From VFBF01 sp034440275 (GTDB taxonomy: Bacteria; Pseudomonadota; Alphaproteobacteria; Caulobacterales; Aquidulcibacteraceae), in the NCBI GenBank assembly GCA_034440275.1, contig JAWXBS010000064.1, positions 1 through 44,365 on the forward strand: a stretch of DNA of 44,365 bases, written 5' to 3'. A model generated the notes under the pieces. The model made no database searches and was not told where the DNA came from. It saw only the letters and a list, made by a program, of their open reading frames with translations. Of the stretch, positions 1-7,668 are shown one piece after another. Position numbers and translations under genes: made by a program. Numbering within the stretch: the first letter of the stretch is position 1; every line of letters begins with the position of its first letter.

Positions 1-626
1 CGCCGCGCGCGGCGATCGCATGGATGCTGGTGCAGTGTGCGGTGGGATTGCTGGTGCTGCTCTCGTTGCCAACCGTGGCGCAGTGGGTGGCGTTGGCGGC
101 GGTGCCCTTGGTGGCGCTTTATCCGCTGATGAAGCGCGTGACGTGGTGGCCGCAGGCGTGGCTGGGCTTGTGCTTTTCGTGGGGCGCGCTCGTGGCGACG
201 ACGGCGGTGCGCGGCAGCGTGACGCTCGATGCAGTGGCGCTGTTTGCTGGCTGCGTCGCTTGGGTGATCGCTTACGACACGCTCTACGCCCTGCAGGATA
301 TCGAGGACGATGCGCTCGTCGGCGTGCGCTCGACGGCGCGCCTCTTCGGCCCGCGCTGGCGGGACTGGACTTTCGGCTTCTATCTCATTGCGCTGGTTCT
401 CTGGGGCGCGGCGGCGGCGCTTGCGGGATCGTTCCTCGTAACAGGCGTGGCGCTCGGCGTGATCGGGTCGATGCTGATCTGGCCGACGGTGTCTCGCGTC
501 GAGGACGGCAAGCCCGCATCGGCGCTCGCGGCGTTCAAGGCCAATGTCTGGATCGGGCTTGGGGTCGCGGGCGCCTTTGCGCTGCCGGGATTGTGGCGGA
601 CGATCGCGCCCATCGTCGGCGGATGA
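1..626 (+). CDS. ubiA: UbiA-family prenyltransferase, 5'-truncated (4-hydroxybenzoate polyprenyltransferase)
   Basis: This is the C-terminal part (about 207 residues) of a membrane prenyltransferase; the frame is open from base 3, so the true start lies outside the window. UbiA enzymes attach a polyprenyl chain to 4-hydroxybenzoate in ubiquinone synthesis. Visible features are the stretch YPLMKRVTWWPQAWLG, typical of UbiA after the first Asp-rich motif, and the second Asp-rich motif in YDTLYALQDIEDD. Several hydrophobic helices follow to the C terminus. The first Asp-rich motif is upstream and cannot be seen. A ubiD-family gene lies 7 kb downstream, which fits quinone synthesis. Other UbiA-superfamily substrates cannot be excluded from this half alone. 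Confidence 0.9.
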   Translation, partial: PRAAIAWMLVQCAVGLLVLLSLPTVAQWVALAAVPLVALYPLMKRVTWWPQAWLGLCFSWGALVATTAVRGSVTLDAVALFAGCVAWVIAYDTLYALQDIEDDALVGVRSTARLFGPRWRDWTFGFYLIALVLWGAAAALAGSFLVTGVALGVIGSMLIWPTVSRVEDGKPASALAAFKANVWIGLGVAGAFALPGLWRTIAPIVGG

Positions 627-663
627 ACCGCCCGTTAAGCCCCGTCCAGCCATAGGGAGACCC

Positions 664-1209
664 ATGCGCCGCGCGCTCATCCCTCACGCCTCGACGCCCT
701 GCCCGCAGGTGCGCGCGCTCACCGTCGAGGTGGTGCGCAACTGGCGCGAAATCCTCAGCCTGCGCTTCGAGATCGACGGCGACGTATCCACCATCGTCTT
801 CCCGCGCAAAGCCCCGTCACGCCGCACGAACGAACTCTGGAAGCACACGTGCTTCGAGGCCTTCATCAGTGACGGCGACGGCTATCACGAATTCAACTTC
901 GCGCCGTCGACGGAGTGGGCCGCCTACAGCTTCGACGGCTATCGCGAGAACATGCGCGAGGCCGAGATCGGCACGCATCTCATCCACTTCCGCAACGACG
1001 AACGCGGACCGATGATGATCGCCGAAATTGACCTAACGCCGCTCGCTACGCTCACCGCGCGCGATACGTGGCACATGAACCTCACCGCCGTCATCGAGAC
1101 CATCGACGGCGCCAAATCCTACTGGGCGCTCGCGCATCCGCCGGGCCGACCCGACTTCCACCACGCGGCGGGCTTCGTGCTCGATCTGCCGCTTACGGAG
1201 CAGACATGA
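664..1209 (+). CDS. DOMON-like domain protein
   Basis: The product is 181 residues and resembles the DOMON-like (DOMON_murB_like) family, predicted to be a beta-sandwich that may bind a ligand such as sugar or haem. I chose ATG 664 because AGGGAGA sits just upstream and the protein then begins MRRALIPH; the frame is open further upstream but overlaps ubiA. No signal peptide or membrane segment is visible. The stop overlaps the start of the DUF1343 gene as ATGA, so the two are translationally coupled. This pairing is common in alphaproteobacteria as I recall it. The molecular function is unknown; a role with the muramidase-type neighbour is inference. Confidence 0.75.
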   Translation: MRRALIPHASTPCPQVRALTVEVVRNWREILSLRFEIDGDVSTIVFPRKAPSRRTNELWKHTCFEAFISDGDGYHEFNFAPSTEWAAYSFDGYRENMREAEIGTHLIHFRNDERGPMMIAEIDLTPLATLTARDTWHMNLTAVIETIDGAKSYWALAHPPGRPDFHHAAGFVLDLPLTEQT

Positions 1210-2408
1210 AATTCGGCATCGACAGGTTCATCGCCGATCCCGCGCTGCGCGCGCCGCTCATCGGCAAGCGCGTGGCGCTCGTGGCGCATCCTGCGTCGGT
1301 CACCGCCGATCTCACGCATTCGCTCGATGCGCTTGCTGCAACCGGCGACATCCGCCTCACCGCCGCGTTCGGACCGCAGCACGGCCTGCGCGGCGATAAG
1401 CAGGACAACATGGTGGAGTCGGAAGACTTCGACGACGCGATCCACCACATCCCGGTGTTCAGTCTCTATGGCGAAGTGCGCCGCCCCACCGGGCAGATGA
1501 TGACGACGTTCGACGTCGTGCTGATTGACCTGCAGGACGTAGGCTGCCGCATCTACACCTTCATCACGACGCTGCTCTACATGCTCGAAGCGGCGGCGGC
1601 GCACGGCAAAACGGTGATCGTGCTCGACCGGCCCAATCCTGCGGGGCGCCCGATCGAAGGGCTGACACTGCGCGCAGGCTGGGAGAGTTTCGTCGGCGCC
1701 GGGCCGATGCCCATGCGCCACGGCATGACGCTCGGCGAGCTCGGCCACTGGTTCATCAAGCATTTCAAGCTCGACGTGAATTACGGGGTCATCGCGATGG
1801 AGGGCTACGATCCCGACGCCGCGCCCGGCTATGGCTGGCCGCTCTACGAGCGCACTTGGATCAATCCCTCGCCCAACGCGCCGAACCTTTGGATGGCGCG
1901 CGCCTATGCCGGGACCGTGATGCTCGAAGGCGCGACGCTTTCGGAAGGCCGCGGCACGACGCGTCCGCTCGAACTTTTCGGCGCGCCCGACATCGATGCG
2001 CGCGCGGTGATCGCCGAAATGCGCGCGCTGGCGCCGCAATGGCTTGAAGGCTGCCGGCTGCGCGACTGCTACTTCGAGCCGACGTTCCACAAGCACATGA
2101 AGACGCTCTGCAACGGCGTGCAGATCCATGTGGAAGATCCGAGCTATGATCACGCGGCGTTCAAGCCCTGGCGCGTGCAGGCGCTCGGCTTCAAGGCGAT
2201 CCGCAAGCTCTATCCAGCGTACGATCTCTGGCGCGATTTTCCGTACGAGTACGCGTTCGGCAAACTGCCGATCGACGTCATCAACGGCTCACCCCTGCTG
2301 CGCGAATGGGTGGACGACAACGCCGCCACGCCCGCCGACCTCGACACGCTCACCGTGCCGGACGAACAGGCCTGGGCGCAGGAACGCGCGCCGTACTTGT
2401 TGTATTGA
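1206..2408 (+). CDS. DUF1343 / NamZ-type exo-beta-N-acetylmuramidase domain protein
   Basis: The product is 400 residues and matches the DUF1343 family, whose characterised member NamZ removes terminal N-acetylmuramic acid from peptidoglycan fragments. Family-typical stretches include FGPQHGLRGDKQDNM (about residues 57-71), DLQDVGCRIYTFI, LDRPNPAGRP, PMRHGMTLGELG and NPSPNAPN. The length fits the C-terminal two-domain core. No signal peptide is evident, so either the start is further upstream or the enzyme acts in the cytoplasm on recycled muropeptides. ATG 1206 was chosen from the 4-base overlap with the upstream gene and the good N-terminal match. Cell-wall recycling is the likely role. Confidence 0.85.
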   Translation: MKFGIDRFIADPALRAPLIGKRVALVAHPASVTADLTHSLDALAATGDIRLTAAFGPQHGLRGDKQDNMVESEDFDDAIHHIPVFSLYGEVRRPTGQMMTTFDVVLIDLQDVGCRIYTFITTLLYMLEAAAAHGKTVIVLDRPNPAGRPIEGLTLRAGWESFVGAGPMPMRHGMTLGELGHWFIKHFKLDVNYGVIAMEGYDPDAAPGYGWPLYERTWINPSPNAPNLWMARAYAGTVMLEGATLSEGRGTTRPLELFGAPDIDARAVIAEMRALAPQWLEGCRLRDCYFEPTFHKHMKTLCNGVQIHVEDPSYDHAAFKPWRVQALGFKAIRKLYPAYDLWRDFPYEYAFGKLPIDVINGSPLLREWVDDNAATPADLDTLTVPDEQAWAQERAPYLLY

Positions 2409-2433
2409 TGGTTTGACCAAGCGTCACCACCGT

Positions 2434-2566
2434 CCTTCCCCGCGAGGGGAAGGTGGCTCGCAGCGAAGCTGCGAGACGGATGGGGTGGCGGCTCCGTTTT
2501 GCAGGATTGAGCATACCACCCCATCAGTCACGGCTGCGCCGTGACAGCTTCCCCTCGCGGGGAAGC
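2434..2566. repeat. Composite palindromic intergenic repeat (four hairpins, nested)
   Basis: Four perfect 8-bp hairpins sit in a symmetric order. CCTTCCCC/GGGGAAGG with loop GCGA (2434-2453) is followed by CTCGCAGC/GCTGCGAG with loop GAA (2457-2475). The long-range arms GATGGGGTGG (2479-2488) and CCACCCCATC (2516-2525) come next. Then GTCACGGC/GCCGTGAC with loop TGC (2527-2545) and GCTTCCCC/GGGGAAGC (2547-2566) close the element. The first and last hairpins are near copies. It lies between two convergent genes and may stop transcription both ways. This looks like the dispersed palindromic repeats found between genes in many alphaproteobacteria. I found no second copy in this window. Confidence 0.85.
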
Positions 2567-2617
2567 ACGGAAACTCCGCTCGCGTGAACTAAGCCGATCC
2601 GCCGCTTCGAATGCCGA

Positions 2618-3847
2618 CTAACGCCGCGCGGGCGCCAGCACCGCGAGATCGCCGTCGTTCGCTTCCGGCTTCACGCCGAGCAAGTCCGCGAGCTGCGGAT
2701 AGACATGCACGTTGTCGAAAGCCGGCACCACGACGCCACGCTTGAACGCCGGCCCATGCGCGATGAACAGCGCGCCCATCAGCGGGTCTTCGGGATCGTA
2801 GCCGTGCGCGCCGCCGCGAACGGGATAGCTGCGCGGACGGGACGCCGAGTTCAGTGTCCATCCGGTATCGGCCAAGCACACCACCGGCGGCGCGCGGCGG
2901 TGCGTTCCGAAGTGGAATCGCGCGGGCAACGCCTCTTTCTTCCAGCACTCCACGTGGCCGTGACGGCCGAGCACGGGCTCCAGCACGTCCATCGTCTGAC
3001 CGGCGGCGGGTTCGAGCCCCGCGATCGGACCTGGATGCCACGCATAGCGCACGAGCGCGGACGCGATGATCGCATCCATGTCCACCATGCGCTCCGTCGA
3101 CACCGGCGCCATGCCGTGATCCGAAGAAACGATGATGTTCGCGTTCGCCGCGAGGCCGCGTGCGGCAAGCCCGTCGATGAAGCGCTTCATCGACACGTCC
3201 ACTTCCGCAACTGCAGCGTTTGCTTCCGCGCTGTCGGGGCCATGCAAATGGCCGGCCGTGTCGACGATGTCGAAATAGAGCGTGAGGAAACGCGGGCGCT
3301 CCGCCGCCGGGCGATCGAGCCACGAGAGCGCGCGATCGACACGCGCCGCCGACGGCATGGTCTGATCGAACACCACCCAGTCGTGCGGACGCACGCCGCG
3401 GATTTCCACTTCCGAGCCCGGCCAGAACATCGTGCCCGTGCGCACGCCCTGCTGTTCGGCGCTCACCCAGATGGGCGCGGCGTCGTTCCACCAGTGCGGC
3501 TGACTGTTCACGGCGCGGTTCGACAGCGTGAACGTCACGCCGGGATGCGCGGGATCTTCCATGGCGTTGTTGACGATGCCGTGCCGGTCGGGCCGCAGGC
3601 CCGTGACGATGGTGTAGTGGTTCGGAAAGGTCAGCGACGGGAACGAGGGGCGCATCGATTCCGCGCGCACGCCCTCTTCCGCGAGCTTCGACAGCGTCGG
3701 CGTCACGCCGCGCTGGAGGTAGTCGGGGCGGAAACCGTCGATGGAGACGAGGACCACCAGCCCCGGCGCCGGCGGCGCCTCCGGCTGCGTCGCGCAGGCG
3801 GCGACGAGAAAGAGGAAGCAAGCTGCGAGCAGGCGGCGGATCGGCAT
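2618..3847 (-). CDS. ENPP-type nucleotide pyrophosphatase/phosphodiesterase lipoprotein
   Basis: The product is 409 residues and belongs to the ectonucleotide pyrophosphatase/phosphodiesterase family of the alkaline phosphatase superfamily. These zinc enzymes cleave phosphodiester or pyrophosphate bonds outside the cytoplasm. The N terminus is a lipoprotein signal with lipobox VAAC (Cys at residue 18). Expected metal and catalytic residues are visible: Asp37 in SIDGFRPDY, the Thr73 nucleophile in SLTFPNHYTIVTG, DTAGHLHGP, SSDHGM and GAHGYDP. ATG 3847 follows AGGAAG. An upstream in-frame extension would spoil the signal peptide. It diverges from the desaturase gene across about 110 bp. The natural substrate is unknown. 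Confidence 0.9.
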   Translation of the reverse strand: MPIRRLLAACFLFLVAACATQPEAPPAPGLVVLVSIDGFRPDYLQRGVTPTLSKLAEEGVRAESMRPSFPSLTFPNHYTIVTGLRPDRHGIVNNAMEDPAHPGVTFTLSNRAVNSQPHWWNDAAPIWVSAEQQGVRTGTMFWPGSEVEIRGVRPHDWVVFDQTMPSAARVDRALSWLDRPAAERPRFLTLYFDIVDTAGHLHGPDSAEANAAVAEVDVSMKRFIDGLAARGLAANANIIVSSDHGMAPVSTERMVDMDAIIASALVRYAWHPGPIAGLEPAAGQTMDVLEPVLGRHGHVECWKKEALPARFHFGTHRRAPPVVCLADTGWTLNSASRPRSYPVRGGAHGYDPEDPLMGALFIAHGPAFKRGVVVPAFDNVHVYPQLADLLGVKPEANDGDLAVLAPARR

Positions 3848-3957
3848 GGTTCTTCCTGATAAAACGGTGGGACGGCAACCGCATAGGCCATGGCGATGAC
3901 GAACACACGACGGTCCTTGCCTGCCGTACACGGAAACTGTGCTATGTCGAGACCGCC

Positions 3958-4878
3958 ATGCCCGCCGTCGCCCGCATCGACCCCAAGACCGTGTTCTCGC
4001 CGCAGGAGTGGGAGGGACTGACCGCGCATTCGCGCTGGCGGGGGCTCGCCTGCGTGGCGCATGCGTGGGCGCTGATCCTTGCGGCGTGGGCGCTGGTGAT
4101 CGTGTGGCCGAACCCGGTCACCGTGCTCTTGGCCATCCTCGTCGTCGGCGCGCGCCAGCTTGGGCTGGCGATCCTGATGCACGACGCCGCGCACGGAGCG
4201 CTGCATCCCGATCCGAAGGTCAACGAGTTCGTCGGTGAGTGGCTCTGCGCGGCGCCTGTGGGGTCGAACCTGCAGAGCTACCGCAAATATCACCTGCTGC
4301 ATCACCGCTACACCGAGCAGGACGAAGACCCTGACCTCATGCTGTCCAAGCCCTTCCCGATCACGCGGCAGTCGCTGTGGCGCAAGATCGTGCGCGATCT
4401 CACCGGGCAGACGTTTTACCAGCAGCGCTTCGCCGGACTGTTTTCGAAACCGAAGCCCGGCCAGAAGAAGGCGCTCTTCCTCAACGACACGCGCAAACGC
4501 TTCTTCGCGTTCAACGCCGTGCTGCTCGCCGCGCTCACGCTCGCGGGTTACTGGTGGGTGTTCTTCGCGCTGTGGGTGGTGCCGATGGCGACGTGGTTCC
4601 AGGTGATCCTGCGCATCCGCAATATCGGCGAACACGCTTGCGTGCACGCGACGGACGATCCCTTCCATCACGCGCGCACCACGCTCGCCAACCCGATCGA
4701 ACGCCTGCTGATCGCCCCCTACTGGGTGCACTTCCACGCCGAGCATCACCTCTTCATGCACATCCCCTGCTGGAACCTGCCGAAGGCGCACCGGATGCTG
4801 ATGGAAAAGGGCTACGGGCCCCGCATGGTGCTGAACGACGGCTACGGCGAGGTGCTGAAGATCGCGGCGCCGGCTTGA
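3958..4878 (+). CDS. Membrane fatty acid desaturase family protein
   Basis: The 306-residue product carries the three histidine boxes of di-iron membrane desaturases and hydroxylases: HDAAH (75-79), HLLHH (112-116) and HAEHH (260-264). Hydrophobic segments lie near residues 30-75 and 183-220, as expected for four membrane helices with the boxes on the cytoplasmic side. The family inserts double bonds or hydroxyl groups into acyl or carotenoid substrates with oxygen and electrons from ferredoxin or cytochrome. The third box context (HFHAEHHLFMHIP) is the usual one. Which lipid is modified cannot be read from the sequence. The methyltransferase behind it begins inside its stop codon region. Confidence 0.88.
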   Translation: MPAVARIDPKTVFSPQEWEGLTAHSRWRGLACVAHAWALILAAWALVIVWPNPVTVLLAILVVGARQLGLAILMHDAAHGALHPDPKVNEFVGEWLCAAPVGSNLQSYRKYHLLHHRYTEQDEDPDLMLSKPFPITRQSLWRKIVRDLTGQTFYQQRFAGLFSKPKPGQKKALFLNDTRKRFFAFNAVLLAALTLAGYWWVFFALWVVPMATWFQVILRIRNIGEHACVHATDDPFHHARTTLANPIERLLIAPYWVHFHAEHHLFMHIPCWNLPKAHRMLMEKGYGPRMVLNDGYGEVLKIAAPA

Positions 4879-5522
4879 TCTCCAACGTTCCCGCCTTCAT
4901 CCGCGCCAACACACGCATCTCATCGCCGCCGCATGTGCCGGAGGTGAAGCTGTATCTCGCCGATGACGCGGTCACGCTCTGGCAGATGACGGAAGACGAG
5001 CTCGAACAGATCGGCCTGCCGCCGCCCCTCTGGGCGTTCGCGTGGGCGGGCGGACAGGCGCTCGCGCGTCATGTGCTCGATCACCCCGCGATCGTTGCGG
5101 GGAAAACCGTGCTCGACGTCGCGTCCGGTTCGGGCCTCGTCGGCATCGCCGCCATGCGCGCGGGCGCAGCGGAAGCGACCTGCGCCGACATCGACGGTTT
5201 CGCCGCCTACGCCGCCATTCTCAATGCGGGCCTCAACGGCGTCGATCTCACCGCCAGCGACTCCGATCCGCTCAACCACGATCCCGACGCCGAGGTCATC
5301 CTCGTCGGCGATCTCTTCTACGACCGCGACATCGCCGTGCGTCTGCTGGCGTGGTTGCGTGCCCAATCGGCGCGCGGCTGCGACATCCTCGTGGGCGATC
5401 CGGGCCGCAGCTATCTGCCGAAGGACGCGCTGGAACAGGTGGCGGAGTACATCGTTCCGACGACGAAGATGCTCGAAGACGCGGAAGTGAAACGCACAGG
5501 GGTGTGGAGATTGCGGGCCTGA
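4875..5522 (+). CDS. Class I SAM-dependent methyltransferase (Nnt1/ETFB-lysine methyltransferase-like)
   Basis: The 215-residue product has the SAM-binding motif VLDVASGSGLVGIAA and the conserved N-terminal block PPPLWAFAWAGGQALAR seen in the COG3897-type methyltransferases that include ETFB lysine methyltransferase. The best start is TTG at 4875, which overlaps the desaturase stop. It yields the family-like N terminus ending HVPEVKLYLADDA, whereas the first ATG (about 4987) would cut this off. No strong ribosome site is visible, in line with coupling to the upstream gene. The likely substrate is a protein lysine, but this is by family only. It sits in the same direction as the GNAT and cupin genes. 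Confidence 0.8.
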   Translation: MISNVPAFIRANTRISSPPHVPEVKLYLADDAVTLWQMTEDELEQIGLPPPLWAFAWAGGQALARHVLDHPAIVAGKTVLDVASGSGLVGIAAMRAGAAEATCADIDGFAAYAAILNAGLNGVDLTASDSDPLNHDPDAEVILVGDLFYDRDIAVRLLAWLRAQSARGCDILVGDPGRSYLPKDALEQVAEYIVPTTKMLEDAEVKRTGVWRLRA

Positions 5523-5551
5523 AGGTCCATACACCGCACAAGGAGACCGCC

Positions 5552-5851
5552 ATGCCCACGCCCACGGACCTCGCGATCACGCTGGAAGAAACGCCCTACG
5601 GCGGCCGCTGGGTCGCGCGGACGGCGGCGGGGCCGGACTCGGAAATGACGTTCCAGGTGCGCGAGGACGGCGTGCTCGTCATCGATCACACGCGCGTGCC
5701 GCTGGCGCTGGAAGGCCGCGGCATTGCCGGCAAACTGATGGAACGCGCCATCGAGGAGAGCCGCGAGAAAGGCCTGCGCATCGAGCCGGTGTGCTCCTAC
5801 GTGGTCGCCGCGTTCCGCCGCCATCCCGACTGGAGCGATGTGCTGGCGTAA
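5552..5851 (+). CDS. Small GNAT-like N-acetyltransferase (COG2388/YjdJ type)
   Basis: The product is 99 residues, the usual size of the short YjdJ-like acetyltransferases. The core reads DHTRVPLALEGRGIAGKL, an acetyl-CoA pyrophosphate-loop region, followed by a helix and CSYVVAAFRRHPDW, which is diagnostic of this family. ATG 5552 follows AGGAGA at good spacing. The gene lies 29 bp behind the methyltransferase and 31 bp before the cupin gene, all in the same direction. The acceptor substrate is unknown for most of this family. Confidence 0.85.
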   Translation: MPTPTDLAITLEETPYGGRWVARTAAGPDSEMTFQVREDGVLVIDHTRVPLALEGRGIAGKLMERAIEESREKGLRIEPVCSYVVAAFRRHPDWSDVLA

Positions 5852-5882
5852 CGACAACAAAAAACACGACGGGAGGATACTC

Positions 5883-6431
5883 ATGAGCGACTTCAGGACC
5901 GCCATGCGGCGCATCATCACCGGCGACGGCGCGGATGGAAAATCCGTGATCGTCATCGACGGCGGCCCCTCCTCGCAGATCGGCGATCCCGACATCGGCG
6001 GCCTCTTTGAAATCTGGGAAGATGCGGCGTCCGGCGCGCTGTCGACGAAAGACGCGACGGATCTCGGCACGAAGACGCCGATCCTCGGGCCGCGAGCGGG
6101 AAATTTTCAGGTGCGCTGGTTCGTCGTCAATCCGCTGCCGGAAGGCGTGCCGAAAGAGGCGCTCAACGCCGCCGTGCGCGAACGCTTCGCGGAAATGGGC
6201 GGCGCCGGCCACATCATCGACCAGTCGCGCCACCCCGCCATGCACGAGACGCATTCCGTCGACGTGATCTGCCTGCTCAAAGGCCGCGTGAAGCTCATCC
6301 TCGAAGGCGTCGAGACCATCGTCGAGCCGGGCCAGGTGGTGATCCAGCGCGGCACGAACCACGCCTGGGAAGCGATCGGCGGACCGGCGTTGTTATTGGC
6401 GGTGCTGATAGATCGGCCGTTGAAGCACTGA
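5883..6431 (+). CDS. Cupin-domain protein
   Basis: The 182-residue product has a C-terminal cupin. HPAMHETHSVDVICLLKG gives motif 1 with histidines that could bind a metal, and LEPG-like VEPGQVVIQRGTNHAW gives motif 2 with its histidine. The N-terminal 90 residues form a second, less conserved half, as in single-cupin regulators and gentisate-like proteins of the type that follow 'GGPS'-containing N termini. ATG 5883 is preceded by GGGAGGA. It ends the gene run that starts with the desaturase. No DNA-binding domain is visible and I cannot name a substrate. Confidence 0.8.
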   Translation: MSDFRTAMRRIITGDGADGKSVIVIDGGPSSQIGDPDIGGLFEIWEDAASGALSTKDATDLGTKTPILGPRAGNFQVRWFVVNPLPEGVPKEALNAAVRERFAEMGGAGHIIDQSRHPAMHETHSVDVICLLKGRVKLILEGVETIVEPGQVVIQRGTNHAWEAIGGPALLLAVLIDRPLKH

Positions 6432-6538
6432 AGCCGTCACGTGTGTTTGCACCGAAGTCCACGCCACTGAACAATGGTTGTTACAACCAGAGTTTCATGG
6501 AAGCATTCAGTTCAATGTGCAGAAGAGTGGGGAAAGAC

Positions 6539-6850
6539 ATGATCCGTGTATTTGTTGCGGCGTCGGTGCTGGCTATCGCCGCCTGTGCCCCGACCAAGGT
6601 AATGATCGTCACGTCGCAACCACCCGGTGCGCTCGTTCAAGTGAACGGCGTAACGATAGGCAAGACGCCGACCGCCGTAAATTCGGACACCTTGTTCCCG
6701 AATCAATACGCAGATTTCCAGTTGGGCGTTCAAACCGCGTTGACCATTTCGAAGGACGGTTGCGAAAATCAAGTTGTGCGCGTCGGTGAGCTCTCCATAC
6801 CAGACAACGTCAACGTCGAACTAGTTTGCAGCGACAATCTCCCCAAGTAG
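6539..6850 (+). CDS. Small PEGA-like lipoprotein
   Basis: This 103-residue protein starts with a lipoprotein signal whose lipobox is AIAAC (Cys16). Mature residues follow the PEGA-domain pattern: VTSQPPGALVQVNGVTIGKTPT, a beta hairpin that usually packs on membranes or the cell surface, then a second strand region ending with a cysteine pair. ATG 6539 follows GGGGAAAG; an upstream in-frame ATG would put 32 residues before the signal. Codon use is clearly poorer in G and C at third positions than in its neighbours, which suggests later arrival. Function beyond envelope location is unknown. Confidence 0.75.
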   Translation: MIRVFVAASVLAIAACAPTKVMIVTSQPPGALVQVNGVTIGKTPTAVNSDTLFPNQYADFQLGVQTALTISKDGCENQVVRVGELSIPDNVNVELVCSDNLPK

Positions 6851-6937
6851 AAATTTTTTGTCTCGGAGTTTCACGCAACACAATTGGATTGCGCTGCTGG
6901 AGTTGCCAGGAAGCACGTGCGCAGTTCACGTAGCTCC

Positions 6938-6997
6938 ATGGCCTACAAACTACTCCGCGAATTTCTTCAGAAACTTGAAGGCGAGAACCAGCTCGGC
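6938..6997 (+). pseudogene. Remnant of the 5' end of a ubiD-like gene
   Basis: The translation here begins MAYK-LREFLQKL and matches the first 19 codons of the intact ubiD-type gene at 7669 in 15 of 19 residues. Most base differences are at third positions (for example CGC/CGT, TTT/TTC, CTT/CTC, AAA/AAG), so the fragment evolved as coding DNA before it was cut. Likeness ends after about 57 bases and the frame then runs into the antisense of the DHFR-like gene. It is a fragment, not a working gene. The low-GC codon choice hints that it came from a relative with lower GC rather than from local duplication. Confidence 0.7.
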
Positions 6998-7027
6998 GAT
7001 TTCAGTGACGCACACCGAGGGTTTGTG

Positions 7028-7576
7028 TCACCCCGCAGCGTAGCGCACAAACATCACGCCCTTGTCCCAAGCCCGCTGCTCGATCAGCCGCAGCGTCTGG
7101 CGCGTCTCCATCTCCGGAAACAGCCGCAAGCCCCCGCCCATCAGGAACGGCGCGACGCCGAGGCGGATTTCATCGAACAGGCCGTGCGGCAGAAGCGACG
7201 CCGCGAGATCGCCGCTGCCGAAGAGATAGATGTCCTTCTCCGACGACAATTTGAGTTCCGCAACGCGCTCGGCGGGTCTGTCGCGGTAGAGCGCGGAGTT
7301 CGTCCACGTCACCGCGTCGAGCGTGCGCGAAAAGACGATCTTCGGCCGCGCGTTCATGTAGTCGGCGACGACGCCCGGCTCGGACGTGGGCCAGTAGCTC
7401 GCCATCATCTCATAGGTGCGCCGCCCGAACAGGAGCGCGCCGATGTCCTCGCCCTGCTCGTCGGAGAGGCGCGCCATGTCGTCGGACCAGTAGTCCATGT
7501 GCCAGCCGATGTCGCCGCCGGGGCCGGCGTAGAAGCCGTCCAGCGACACGAGATTCCACATGATGAGCCGGGCCAT
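7028..7576 (-). CDS. Dihydrofolate reductase family protein (RibD C-terminal domain)
   Basis: The 182-residue product is a stand-alone RibD_C/DHFR-fold reductase. It opens with MARLIMWNLVSLDGFYAGPGG, the family's usual first strand and NADPH-side loop, and continues with LLFGRRTYEMM, KIVFSRTL, DIYLFGSGDLAASLLPHGLFDEIRL and GGGLRLF. ATG 7576 follows AAGGAG. These small proteins are widespread and their substrates are mostly unknown; true folate reduction is unlikely to be the main role. It lies between the ubiD remnant and the intact ubiD gene, and is read against both. Confidence 0.88.
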   Translation of the reverse strand: MARLIMWNLVSLDGFYAGPGGDIGWHMDYWSDDMARLSDEQGEDIGALLFGRRTYEMMASYWPTSEPGVVADYMNARPKIVFSRTLDAVTWTNSALYRDRPAERVAELKLSSEKDIYLFGSGDLAASLLPHGLFDEIRLGVAPFLMGGGLRLFPEMETRQTLRLIEQRAWDKGVMFVRYAAG

Positions 7577-7668
7577 GCGTGCGCTCCTTGTTCCACGCGA
7601 GCCTAGCACGAACGCCGCGCGGCGACGACGCGCATTGCCCGCCGCTCCGGCGCGGGCCATGAAGCCTC

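Noticed and set aside
1119..2153. Long minus-strand open frame opposite the DUF1343 gene, and similar long antisense frames elsewhere (for example 33595-36114 plus, 26935-29382 minus).
   Set aside because: These are Arg/His/Ala-rich shadows that arise in high-GC coding DNA; the opposite strand carries clear conserved families in each case.
3848..3957. A Pho box between the ENPP phosphodiesterase and desaturase genes, sought because the enzyme could release phosphate.
   Set aside because: No repeated CTGTCA-like units with 11-bp spacing are present on either strand.
6850..6870. A run of six T after the PEGA-like lipoprotein gene as a terminator.
   Set aside because: There is no GC-rich stem in front of the run.
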